The notes beneath the pieces are model-generated. The model did no database searches. It was not told the DNA's origin and worked only from the letters and a program-made list of their open reading frames with translations. A program made the translations under genes and the position numbers. Positions 15,782 to 23,491 of a DNA stretch of 23,491 nt are shown one piece after another (positions within the stretch are counted from its first letter, which is position 1; each line of letters opens with the position of its first letter). Origin of the DNA: JACCZZ01 sp044227805 (lineage in GTDB: Bacteria > Bacteroidota > Bacteroidia > Chitinophagales > UBA10324). The DNA is taken from the NCBI GenBank assembly GCA_044227805.1, contig JBGAWA010000067.1:1-23491 (forward strand), written 5' to 3'.

Positions 15782-18578
15782 TTACTTCGACAATAGTTTA
15801 GCGTGTGCTGCTGCAAGGCGTGCCACCGGAACTCTTGGACCGGAGCAGGAAACATAATTCAGTCCTATTTCATGGCAGAACATGATGGAAGATGGTTCAC
15901 CGCCATGTTCACCACAGATGCCGACTTTAAGGTTGCTGTGATTTTTGCGGCCATCGTTCACCGCCATGCTCATCAGTTTTCCCATTGCCTTTTTATCAAG
16001 CATCTCAAACGGGTTATCTTTCAAAACACCATTGGAAATATAGAACGGCAGAAATTTATTCTCCGCATCTTCCCTTGAGAAGGAGAACGTTGCCTGTGTG
16101 AGATCATTGGTTCCGAAAGAAAAGAATTCCGCAACATTCGCCAGTTCATCGGCTTGCAGGCAGGCGCGCACCACTTCTATCATGGTGCCATACTTAAACT
16201 GCAGCCGTATCTTATTAGTGTCTTCCACTTTTTTCCTGATCTCCTCCACAAATACTTTCACCTGTTCCAGTTCTTCGGCGGTACAAACCTGCGGCACCAT
16301 TATTTCCGGCCTTACATCCATTCCTGCCAGCTGGCATTCGGCAGTGGCTTCCAGTATGGCTTGTATCTGCATCTTATAAATTTCCGGAAAACTCAATCCG
16401 AGCCTGACACCTCTGTGTCCCAGCATCGGATTCACTTCATGCAGCTCGCGCACTTTTTTTAACATCTGCACTTTCTTCTCAATCGCTTTTTCCACGAGCT
16501 CCACGCCGGCAGGCGTAAAAACGGTTCGGCGGCGCGGTTGACCATGCTGAGATCGCCATCAATCAAGCGCAGGCTGCTGAACAAATCGGTTACCCCACTG
16601 ACGGTACCTCTCAGGTTCCTAAGATGTTCCAGCTCATCTTTTATCACATCAGCCGTTGGCAGAAATTCATGGATGGGCGGATCGAGCAACCTCACGGTTA
16701 CCGGCTTTCCTTTCATGACAATGAAAATTTCCTGAAATCTTTGCGCTGAATATCTTTCAGCCTGCTGAGCGCTGATTCGCGTTCATCTTTTGTTGACGCC
16801 AGTATCATTTCCACCACGATGGGTAACCGGTCGGCATCATTAAACATTCTTTCCGTACGGCAAAGTCCGATACCCATTGCGCCATAGGCCAGTGACTTTT
16901 CAGCAGCAGCCGGCGTATCTGCGTACGGCAAATACCTGAGAACGCCGCACATCATCAGCCCAACTCAACAAAGTTTTCAGCTCCTGAGAGAAGGTGGGTT
17001 CTACTGTTGGTATCATTCCTTTATATACAAAGCCGGAACCACCGTCAATGGTGATATAATCTCTTCATGTAATATCTTTTTCACCAATCTCTGCCTGTCT
17101 GAGTTTTACATCTACCTTAATTCCTTCGGCTCCTGCCACCGCAGGAAAACACCCATCTTTTCACCACCGCTGCATGCGATGTTTGCCTCCAGCTCCGTGA
17201 GGATACCCTGTGACGCAAAGAAACCATGGATGTCTTCCGGCTTGGTTTCTTCCCGTACCAGGATCACCTTATCTCCGGCGCGGCCGAGCAACTCTGCCCG
17301 GTCCGCATCAAATACAACATGGCCCGAAGCGGCTCCGGGGGAAGCCGGAAGGCCCTGGGCTAATGGTTCGGCTTTAAAATTCGGGTCGAGACGCGGATGC
17401 AGCAATTGTTCCAGTATGTCCGGTTTGATACGAAGCAATGCCTGTCGCTTGTCGATCAGTCCTTCTTCCACCATTTCCACAGATGTACGTACCATGGCCG
17501 TAGTGTTCATCTTACCATTGCGAGTCTGCAGACAAAAGAGCACTCCTTTTTCAATCGTGTATTCGAAATCCTGAATCTCTTTGTAATGTGCTTCCGGCTT
17601 GTGACGCAACTCCTCGAGTTGCTTATATAAACCCGGCATCTCAACGGCCAGCTGTGCAACAGGCTTAGGCGTACGAATGCCAGCCACCACATCTTCACCC
17701 TGCGCATTGGTAAGGTATTCACCAAACATCACATTCTCCCCGGTTCCCGGATCACGGGTAAATCCCACGCCGGTAGCACAGTCATTGCCCATGTTTCCAA
17801 ACACCATCGTTACCACATTCACCGCTGTACCGTTTGCCATGGCCGGTGTGATCTTAAATTCCCGGCGGTAGTCTACCGCCCGTTTACCCATCCACGAGTT
17901 AAATACTGCTTTGATAGCTATTTCGAGTTGTTCATAAACATCTTCCCGGAAAGGGCTTGCCGGTATGTTCGCGGACTACCGTAGAAAGCGGTTGCTGATT
18001 TCCTGCAGGTCGGCGGTATTGAGTCCACTACGCATCCACCAGTACGCCGGCTCTTTTTTCTCTTCAAAATGAACATCAAATTTTTCGTCGGGGACACCGA
18101 GTGCCACCTTTCGAAGAAGTTGAATCCGGCCTACGGTAAACATCGCGAAGCGCTCGTTGTTTGTTTGTTTGATAGATCCTCTTAATGTTTTCGAATTGAG
18201 GCCGAGGTTAGAGATAGTATCATGCAAGGCATCGACATCGCAAGAACGGACGCACTGAAACAAGTAATGGATTTTCCGGCTCGCCGAATTTCTTGCCGGT
18301 AGTCTTTTCCAGCAGGTTCATGTTTGTTCTCACTTCATCCATTAAACCATTGGGCGGCATAAGGTTTCTGCAAAAGAAGCAGGCGAATTTACCTGTGCTT
18401 ACCACGAAGCCTGGCGGAACATTGAGGCCTATTTGTGTCATTTCACAAGGTTCGCTCCTTTGCCGCCCAGTAACTGTTTATTTTTTCCATCGCCGTCCTT
18501 GAAGGCGAAAACAAACTGTACCGGTTTATTTTTAGGTTGAACCGGAGTAGCCGGTTCCAACAGGTCAGAAGTTTTCAT
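15782..18578 (-). pseudogene. ppdK: Pyruvate, phosphate dikinase, full length but broken by multiple frameshifts
   Basis: The locus spans 2797 bp, about the right size for the roughly 900-residue enzyme that interconverts pyruvate, ATP and phosphate with PEP, AMP and pyrophosphate. Recognisable segments follow each other in order but in different frames: 18447-18578 (start MKTSDLLEP, then LLGGKGAN), 18220-18441 (MTQIGLNVPPGFVVST), 17976-18263 (VALGVPDEKFDVHFE), 17112-17960 (TGVGFTRDPGTGE), 16713-16955 (GIGLCRTERMF), 16459-16716 (KPVTVRLLDPP) and 15782-16510 (NPMLGHRGVRLG, FSFGTNDLTQ, GICGEHGG). The catalytic-histidine motif GGKTSHAA is readable near 17180-17200 only after adding one A to an AAA run. 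Many breaks are single-base gains or losses in homopolymers (near 18445, 16932, 16730, 16517). Conserved protein motifs are otherwise undamaged, so this is either very recent inactivation or local sequence error. The terminator is intact. Confidence 0.85.
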
Positions 18579-18594
18579 AGCTGAATTGTATTTA

Positions 18595-18610
18595 TGCATT
18601 AAATAATGCA
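18595..18610. promoter_or_regulatory. Palindrome just upstream of ppdK
   Basis: TGCATT-AAAT-AATGCA is a 6-bp inverted repeat with a 4-base centre, 17 bases before the ppdK ATG. It could be an operator or a leader hairpin. The position is suggestive but no regulator is identifiable. Confidence 0.3.
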
Positions 18611-18820
18611 AGTTATCCTGTGCCTGAAAGATGAAATCATGACATTAATCAGGTTTACCGGAGATTAAAATCATGTTTTGAAAAATAGAAGATAATGGCC
18701 TGCGTCGCTTTTAATAAGTGTAACAGGCGGTTTGGCAAGCGAAAAGGTTTGCGGTATGAAACAGGATTCTACTGTTCCGCCTCATTTGCATAGCGGTTCT
18801 TATAAATAAAAAATACGGGT

Positions 18821-18828
18821 TAAATTTG
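18821..18828 (+). promoter_or_regulatory. Putative -7 promoter element for the DUF4920 gene
   Basis: TAAATTTG is an exact match to TAnnTTTG, 18 bases before the chosen ATG at 18847. It implies a very short leader of about 12 bases. There is no TTTG at the usual -33 spacing; the nearest one is about 13 bases too far upstream. Confidence 0.4.
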
Positions 18829-18846
18829 CGGACAAATAACTCGTTT

Positions 18847-19305
18847 ATGAAACAGATTCGTTTGCTGATTATCGTCTTACTAAGCGTTGCCTTCACCGGC
18901 CGCCTGTTTGCGCAGGAAGCCGCTTACTATGGAAAAAAGATTGATGAAAAGGATGCCATGTCTATGGCAAGACTTGAAAAGGCAATGGAAGGGAAAGACA
19001 GCCTGCAGGTAAAAGTGACGGGCACCGTGGTGGAATGCTGCCAGGCTAAAGGTTGCTGGATGACGATTGACAAAGGTGATGGAACCACTATGCGTGTAAG
19101 ATTTAAAGACTATGGATTTTTTGTACCGAAAGACAGTGGCGGAAAAACTGCGGTGATGGAAGGCACTGCCATGGTTCAGACTATTTCAGTGGATGAGCAA
19201 CGGCACTACGCCGAAGATGCCGGCAAATCAAAAGCGGAGATCAAGTCCATTAAAGAGCCAAGCCGCCAGCTGGTTTTTGTTGCCGATGGCGTCATACTCA
19301 AGTAG
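18847..19305 (+). CDS. Secreted DUF4920-type small protein
   Basis: I start at the second ATG (MKQIRLL, 18847), which gives a 152-residue protein with a clean signal peptide (LLIIVLLSVAFTGRLFAQ). The first ATG at 18826 overlaps the promoter box. The mature part is a small beta-rich domain with a cysteine-rich motif VVECCQAKGCWMTI, followed by VRFKDYGFFVPKD. This matches my recollection of DUF4920 proteins, where the C-x-x-x-GCW motif is typical and may bind a metal or haem; function is not established. It converges with rimO, with only 7 bases between the DUF4920 stop and the probable rimO stop. Confidence 0.8.
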   Translation: MKQIRLLIIVLLSVAFTGRLFAQEAAYYGKKIDEKDAMSMARLEKAMEGKDSLQVKVTGTVVECCQAKGCWMTIDKGDGTTMRVRFKDYGFFVPKDSGGKTAVMEGTAMVQTISVDEQRHYAEDAGKSKAEIKSIKEPSRQLVFVADGVILK

Positions 19306-19312
19306 GTGCAAA

Positions 19313-20626
19313 TTAACAGGTATACACATGGGTTCGCCATACAGGTCAAACGCTGTGCCGGCTGATGCAGATAGTGGCAAAATCACCGATGCGCAGATAG
19401 TGTTGAGTGGCATCTATGGAAGTACTTCATTATCCCACCTGGAATCAGATTTCGTTCGCCCGATAAAAAAATTGCCTTCTTTCCGGTCTATCAACACGCG
19501 AAAGACCTTGCCTTCTTTCAACTGATTGAGCGCTGATGAAATTTCTTCCTGCGCTTTCATGACGCGCGATGCCCGCTGTTGTTTTTCTCTTCCGTTAAGG
19601 TATCCTTCAGCGCATATCCCGTAGTGCCTTCTTCCGCCGAATAGGTGAAGACACCCACCCGTTCAAATTTCATCTCTTTAAGAAATTCAATCAGCTCCGC
19701 AACATCACTTTCTGTTTCCCCCGGAAATCCCACGAGCATAGTTGTCCGCAAAGCAATGCCAGGCACCTGCTGACGGATGGCAGCAATCAATTCATATTTC
19801 CCTTTTTGTAATCTGCCTGCGCATGCCGGCGAGTACGTTATCGCTGATGTGCTGCAATGGAAGGTCTAAGTAGTTACAGATGTTTCACCGTTCCGGATCA
19901 CTTCGAGTATTTCAACCGGAAATTTACTTGGATAAGCATAATGCAGTCGGATCCATTCCAGTCCCTTCATCCTGACAATGCTTGCAGCAATGCAGCCAGA
20001 CGGCGTTCTTTGTAAAGATCTAATCCGTAATAGGTCAATTCCTGCGCTATCAGGATAACTTCCTTAACGCCGTTGCGCACCAATCCTTTTGCTTCGGCAA
20101 CAATTTCTTCCATCGGTTTTGATATATGCCCGCCACGCATTAATGGAATGGCACAGAAGGAGCAGGTGCGGTTACAGCCTTCAGAAATTTTGAGGTAGGC
20201 ATAGTGTGGCGGATTGATGAACATCCTTTCACCAATCAGCTCATGCCGGTAATCTGCGCCGAGCTTATGGAGAAGCGCCGGCAATTCCATGGTGCCAAAG
20301 TAGGCATCCACTTCCGGTATCTCCACTTCAAGCTCTTGCTTGTATCGTTCGCTTAAGCAACCGGTAACATATAATTTTTTAATGGCCCCTTTGCTTTTTA
20401 TGTCCGCATATTCGAGTATGGTGTTGATGGACTCTTCCTTTGCACGGTCGATAAAGCCGCAGGTATTGATGATGACAATATCGCTTGACGCATTTTCCTT
20501 TTCATGCGTAACATCGAAGGCATTGGCACGCAGTTGCCCCATCATCACCTCGCTGTCCACCATATTTTTTGAACAGCCAAGTGTAATTACGTTTACGGTC
20601 GGTTTATGATTTGATTTTGTACGCAT
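19313..20626 (-). pseudogene. rimO: Ribosomal protein uS12 methylthiotransferase RimO, broken by frameshifts
   Basis: The locus is 1314 bp (438 codons), the usual RimO size. The intact first part (19967-20626) contains the N-terminal UPF0004 domain with its three cluster cysteines (LGCSKN, NTCGF, VTGCLSE) and the radical-SAM motif C-N-R-T-C-S-F-C. Downstream the protein continues in shifting frames: YLDLPLQHISDN near 19830-19880, TTMLVGFPGETESD in 19557-19790, and the TRAM-like end with EGKVFRVLIDRKEGNF and FDLYGEP. Breaks fall near 19970, 19883 (AAAA to AAA), 19803 (an extra A), 19590, about 19425 and about 19360. I place the end at the TAA 19315-19313, although the last shift makes this uncertain. 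It sits 47 bp after ftsY on the same strand, its usual place in Bacteroidota. RimO methylthiolates Asp89 of ribosomal protein S12. Confidence 0.85.
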
Positions 20627-20673
20627 TATTTCTTTTCAGCAAATTTCAATCAACAATGATCCCGCGATGCTCA

Positions 20674-21633
20674 CTAACTTTTCCCTTCGAACAGTGAGTC
20701 TACAAAAGCGTCGCGGTCGAACACCTGCAATTGATTTATTTTTTCTCCCACGCCAATGTATTTTACCGGAATCCTGAATTGATCGGCAATGCCAATCACC
20801 ACGCCCCCTTTGGCAGTGCCATCTAACTTGGTGAGCGCAATAGCGGTAACTTCCGTCACCGCTGTAAATTGTTTGGCCTGCTCAATGGCATTCTGACCGG
20901 TAGAAGCATCCAGTACCAACAGCACTTCATGCGGTGCATCCGGCATCACTTTCTGCATCACCCGTTTTATTTTTCCGAGTTCATTCATCAGATTCACCTT
21001 GTTATGCAATCTGCCTGCGGTATCAATGATGATCACATCCGTACCACGGCTCACTCCGGATTGCAACGTATCGAAAGCCACCGCAGCCGGGTCCGCTCCC
21101 GTAGGCTGCTTCACAATCGGAACGCCGGCGCGTTCACTCCAGATCGTGAGCTGATCTACTGCCGCTGCCCTGAAGGTATCGGCGGCGCCCAGCAATACGT
21201 TTTTCCCCTTTTGCTTGTATTGATGCGCGAGTTTTCCAATAGTAGTCGTCTTGCCAACACCATTCACACCTACCACCATAATTACATAAGGATGAAGAGT
21301 GGCAGGAATATCAAATTCCCCGGTTGCGCTTGCAGATGATTCAGATAAAAGCTGCACAATAACTTCCTTCAGAATGCGGGTAAGGTCATTGGTGTTCAGA
21401 TATTTGTCTTTTGCCACCCTTTCTTCCAGTCGCCTTATAATTTTAACCGTTGTGTCCACTCCCACATCAGAAGCCACCAGGGCCTCTTCCACATCATCCA
21501 GCGCGGCATCGTCAATCGTTGACTTGCCGGCCACCGCCTTAGCCATTTTGGTGAAGAAGCTTTCCTTGGTTTTTTCCAGTCCTTTGTCGAGGTCTTCTTT
21601 CTTCTCTTTGCTGAAGAATTTAAACAGTGCCAT
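20674..21633 (-). CDS. ftsY: Signal recognition particle receptor FtsY
   Basis: I start at MALFKFFSKEKKE (21633), the usual short Bacteroidota FtsY N-terminus; an in-frame ATG 12 codons upstream is not needed. The 319-residue protein has a short helical N domain (about 15-85) and the SRP GTPase NG domain: GVNGVGKTTTIGKLA (G1), DTFRAAAVDQL (G2), IIIDTAGRLH (G3), LTKLDGTAKGG (G4 and closing loop) and YIGVGE near the C-terminus. The acidic A domain of the Escherichia coli protein is absent, as is common. It receives ribosome-SRP complexes at the inner membrane. A terminator separates it from the ribosomal-protein genes 167 bp upstream, so it may depend on readthrough or its own promoter. The frame is undamaged, unlike rimO downstream. 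Confidence 0.95.
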   Translation of the reverse strand: MALFKFFSKEKKEDLDKGLEKTKESFFTKMAKAVAGKSTIDDAALDDVEEALVASDVGVDTTVKIIRRLEERVAKDKYLNTNDLTRILKEVIVQLLSESSASATGEFDIPATLHPYVIMVVGVNGVGKTTTIGKLAHQYKQKGKNVLLGAADTFRAAAVDQLTIWSERAGVPIVKQPTGADPAAVAFDTLQSGVSRGTDVIIIDTAGRLHNKVNLMNELGKIKRVMQKVMPDAPHEVLLVLDASTGQNAIEQAKQFTAVTEVTAIALTKLDGTAKGGVVIGIADQFRIPVKYIGVGEKINQLQVFDRDAFVDSLFEGKS

Positions 21634-21744
21634 GGAATAAATTTTTTGTACTGTATGAAAGTCGCACACCTACTTATTTCAACCGGCGATTTTATGGGAA
21701 AATCTCCGTGCGCCTCGAATCAGAACTGCAACATGCGGGTTCAA

Positions 21745-21777
21745 ACAAAAAAAGCCCCTCCCAAATGAGAGAAGCTT
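21745..21777 (-). terminator. Intrinsic terminator after the rpmB-rpmG-DUF4295 unit
   Basis: On the minus strand an 11-bp stem (21777-21767 with 21762-21752) forms with three G-U pairs around an ATTT loop and runs into TTTTTTTG. It starts 24 bases past the DUF4295 stop and lies before ftsY. The wobble pairs leave only the minus-strand transcript fully paired, which fits a one-direction terminator. Confidence 0.75.
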
Positions 21778-21800
21778 TCTGCATTTCTGTAAGGGAAGGT

Positions 21801-21989
21801 TTATTGACCGTTGGCCAGGAATTCCTTCACCTTGTCTTTATGGATCATTTTCTCCTTAAACACATAGGCACCGGTTTTATCGGAGCGCTCAGAAACGATC
21901 ACACGCACAAAGGCTTTAGATGCTGCCGATTGTGCGGCATCTTTTACCACCTTCGCGTTCTTGGATACTTTACCTGCATCTTTTGCCAT
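21801..21989 (-). CDS. DUF4295 family small basic protein
   Basis: This 62-residue lysine-rich protein (MAKDAGKVSKNAKVVKDAAQ, then SDKTGAYVFKEKMIHKDKVKEFL) matches the DUF4295 proteins that sit between rpmG and ftsY across Bacteroidota. The SDKTGAYxFKEKM core is the recognisable part. The N-terminal alanine/lysine stretch is a little longer than I recall for the family. It starts 8 bases after the rpmG stop, so translation is probably coupled. A ribosome-associated role is plausible from context only. Confidence 0.88.
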   Translation of the reverse strand: MAKDAGKVSKNAKVVKDAAQSAASKAFVRVIVSERSDKTGAYVFKEKMIHKDKVKEFLANGQ

Positions 21990-21997
21990 GGCTGTAT

Positions 21998-22180
21998 TTA
22001 TTTAATTTCTTTATGAACAGTGTATTTCTTCAGAATAGGATTATACTTCTTCAATTCGATACGGTTCGGCGTATTCTTCTTGTTTTTGGTGGTGATGTAC
22101 CGTGAAGTTCCCGGCATACCGGTGGTCTTATGCTCCGTGCATTCCAAAATCACCTGCACCCTGCTTTCTTTTTTTGCCAT
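21998..22180 (-). CDS. rpmG: 50S ribosomal protein bL33
   Basis: This 60-residue protein (RVQVILECTEHK, SRYITTKNKKNTPNRIELKKYNP, ending KYTVHKEIK) is a typical Bacteroidota L33. Only one cysteine is present, so it is the zinc-free (C-minus) form. It lies 67 bp after rpmB and 8 bp before DUF4295. Confidence 0.95.
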   Translation of the reverse strand: MAKKESRVQVILECTEHKTTGMPGTSRYITTKNKKNTPNRIELKKYNPILKKYTVHKEIK

Positions 22181-22247
22181 TGTTTCTTGTTACGCTTAAC
22201 TCTTAAAAAATTGATTTTTCCTGATGATGACTCGCTCCGGTTACTGC

Positions 22248-22484
22248 TTATACGGAAACGCCATTGTCTTTCATTTCTTTCAACACAGCCGAAATGCCCT
22301 TTTTGTTAATGGTGCGGATGGCGCTCGTCGAGATCTTCAACTCAATCCAACGGTTTTCTTCCGGGATAAAAAACCGCTTCTTCTGCAAATTCGGCATAAA
22401 ACGGCGGTTTGATTTGATGTTGGAGTGCGACACTTTATGGCCGCTCATCGACTTCTTTCCGGTTACTTCACAAACTTTCGACAT
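22248..22484 (-). CDS. rpmB: 50S ribosomal protein bL28
   Basis: I start at MSKVCEVTGKKSMSGHKVSH (22484), giving the standard 78-residue L28; an in-frame upstream ATG at 22538 lies within the promoter and is excluded. The core motifs SHSNIKSNRRFMPNLQKK and RWIELKISTSAIRTI are present. It is the first gene of the rpmB-rpmG-DUF4295 unit, behind a canonical promoter. Confidence 0.96.
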   Translation of the reverse strand: MSKVCEVTGKKSMSGHKVSHSNIKSNRRFMPNLQKKRFFIPEENRWIELKISTSAIRTINKKGISAVLKEMKDNGVSV

Positions 22485-22508
22485 GTTGATAAGTTTAAAA
22501 ATGGACGG

Positions 22509-22539
22509 CAAAGATAGCACAAGTTTCCTTTTCTGCAAA
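22509..22539 (-). promoter_or_regulatory. Canonical Bacteroidota promoter of the rpmB operon
   Basis: On the minus strand TTTG (22539-22536), then exactly 19 bases, then TATCTTTG (22516-22509). This is a full match to the Bacteroidota housekeeping promoter TTTG-N19-TAnnTTTG. Transcription should start near 22502, about 18 bases before the rpmB ATG. The match also rules out the upstream in-frame ATG at 22538 as the rpmB start. Confidence 0.8.
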
Positions 22540-22650
22540 CCGTAGCTTAATAGTTGTTTTCAGGCATCTGCCACCTGTTACGCGTCGGCTGACAGATTAC
22601 CAATAGAGTAGCATGCCTTTTTCAAAAAAGCCGTCTGATCAGTACCGTAT

Positions 22651-23491
22651 TCATGTTGCTTCTTCAGGATGCTCCTGCAACTCCCGCATATTCAACTTCC
22701 GGATAGCGGGTGACAGCCAGGCGGTGACCATGACAATAAGAATCGTCATGGTTCCTCCAAAAATAACCGAGGGAACAAGGCCCATCAACTTTGCCGCTAA
22801 TCCTGACTCGAAAGCACCAATTTCATTGGACGATCCAACAAAGACATTGTTTACGGCTGAAACACGACCCCGCATATGGTCAGGCGTCAGTAGTTGCAGT
22901 ATGGTTCCGCGGATAATCACACTGACATTATCAAAAGCGCCGGTGAGCATCAGCAGGAAGAGGGAGAGATAGAAGTTCACAGAAACGGCAAAACAAATAG
23001 TAGCCAGCCCAAAGCCGGCTATAGCCAATAGCAGGTTGATACCTGCCTTCATCATGGGTGGACGGTGCGCTATGAAGAAACCGGTTAAGACTGAACCAAC
23101 GAATGGCGCGGCCCTCAGAATACCCAATCCTTCCGGCCCTACTAACAGGATTTCAGCGGCAAAGACCGGCAGCATAGCCACTGCGCCTCCAAATAATACG
23201 GCAAAAAGATCAAGTGACAAGGTGCCCAGTATTACGGGACGGCTGAATACAAAGCGCACACCGGCGGTGAGTCCATTCAGCAGCGGCTCTTTACGACCGC
23301 TTTCCGGCAATGGCCTTGATGGGATCAACAGAAAAAGAGAGCAATTCACCAGGAGAAAGACACAGAGTACGCCGTATGCCCAGCCGATGCCGGCAAAACC
23401 ATAGAGCAGTCCGCCAATGGCCGGCCCTGCTATGGCTGCCAGCTGCCAGGCATTGGAGATCCAGGTTATGCCATTGGCAAAAAGATTCCTG
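22651..23491 (-). CDS. Major facilitator superfamily transporter, C-terminal part (start beyond right edge)
   Basis: The frame is open from the right edge to a TGA at 22653-22651, giving about 279 residues. The edge segment (NAWQLAAIAGPAIGGLLYGF) matches the A-G-P-x-x-G-G-L loop at the end of transmembrane helix 5 of MFS_3-type exporters. At least six further hydrophobic segments follow, with MRGRVSAVNNVFVGSSNEIG matching the conserved loop and helix late in such proteins. The family includes enterobactin-exporter-like and macrolide-efflux-like proteins; the substrate is unknown. The C-terminal tail is short and polar. The 166-bp gap to rpmB carries the rpmB promoter. Confidence 0.82.
   Translation of the reverse strand, partial: RNLFANGITWISNAWQLAAIAGPAIGGLLYGFAGIGWAYGVLCVFLLVNCSLFLLIPSRPLPESGRKEPLLNGLTAGVRFVFSRPVILGTLSLDLFAVLFGGAVAMLPVFAAEILLVGPEGLGILRAAPFVGSVLTGFFIAHRPPMMKAGINLLLAIAGFGLATICFAVSVNFYLSLFLLMLTGAFDNVSVIIRGTILQLLTPDHMRGRVSAVNNVFVGSSNEIGAFESGLAAKLMGLVPSVIFGGTMTILIVMVTAWLSPAIRKLNMRELQEHPEEAT

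Noticed and set aside
21627..22016. 129-codon plus-strand frame opposite ftsY start, DUF4295 and rpmG
   Set aside because: Antisense to well-identified genes and crosses the terminator; no features of its own.
1..23491. CRISPR arrays, tRNA or rRNA genes, integrases, defence clusters
   Set aside because: Read-through of all intergenic stretches showed no evenly spaced repeats, no cloverleaf-like sequence with CCA-type ends, and no recombinase or defence-type protein among the coding frames.

Overview
The window reads as a chromosomal segment of a Bacteroidota bacterium, probably near Chitinophagales/Sphingobacteriales. Three things point there. First, several proteins end in type IX secretion system (T9SS) type A sorting domains (a YPNPA-type box, then GIYxxxL, then a basic tail). 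Second, the gene order rpmB-rpmG-DUF4295-ftsY-rimO is a Bacteroidota hallmark. Third, promoters match the Bacteroidota pattern TTTG-N19-TAnnTTTG, best seen ahead of rpmB.

Layout. 1-977 (minus): the 5' end of a secreted protein that runs off the left edge, and a NUDIX hydrolase whose N-terminal domain is damaged. 1297-3513 (plus): a secreted two-FNIII sulfatase with a T9SS tail. It converges on a secreted metalloprotease (3614-5863, minus) across a strong bidirectional terminator. 6370-11729 (minus): an AT-richer block with two large T9SS cargo genes, a 467-aa propeller-like protein and a giant SBBP-repeat protein whose sorting domain is cut by an in-frame TGA. The block is bounded by a roughly 500-bp gene-free stretch holding an 11-bp inverted repeat, and by an orphan sorting-domain fragment beside uvrD.

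11980-15444 (minus): a UvrD/PcrA helicase and, upstream of it, a JmjC/cupin-like putative Fe(II)/2-oxoglutarate oxygenase. 15782-18578 (minus): a full-length pyruvate, phosphate dikinase locus broken into at least seven reading-frame segments. 18847-19305 (plus): a small secreted DUF4920 protein. 19313-22484 (minus): rimO (also frameshifted), ftsY, DUF4295, rpmG and rpmB. 22651 to the right edge (minus): the C-terminal part of an MFS transporter.

The cargo genes suggest a surface or extracellular programme of glycan desulfation, proteolysis and large repeat proteins; the rest is housekeeping. I find no convincing new multi-gene system. The most interesting points are the stop codon inside the SBBP sorting domain, the orphan sorting-domain relic, the composition-shifted cargo block between possible scars, the T9SS-exported FNIII-sulfatase, the JmjC-like gene next to uvrD, and the concentration of single-base indels in ppdK and rimO while uvrD and ftsY are clean. 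No tRNA, rRNA, CRISPR array or intact transposase was seen.
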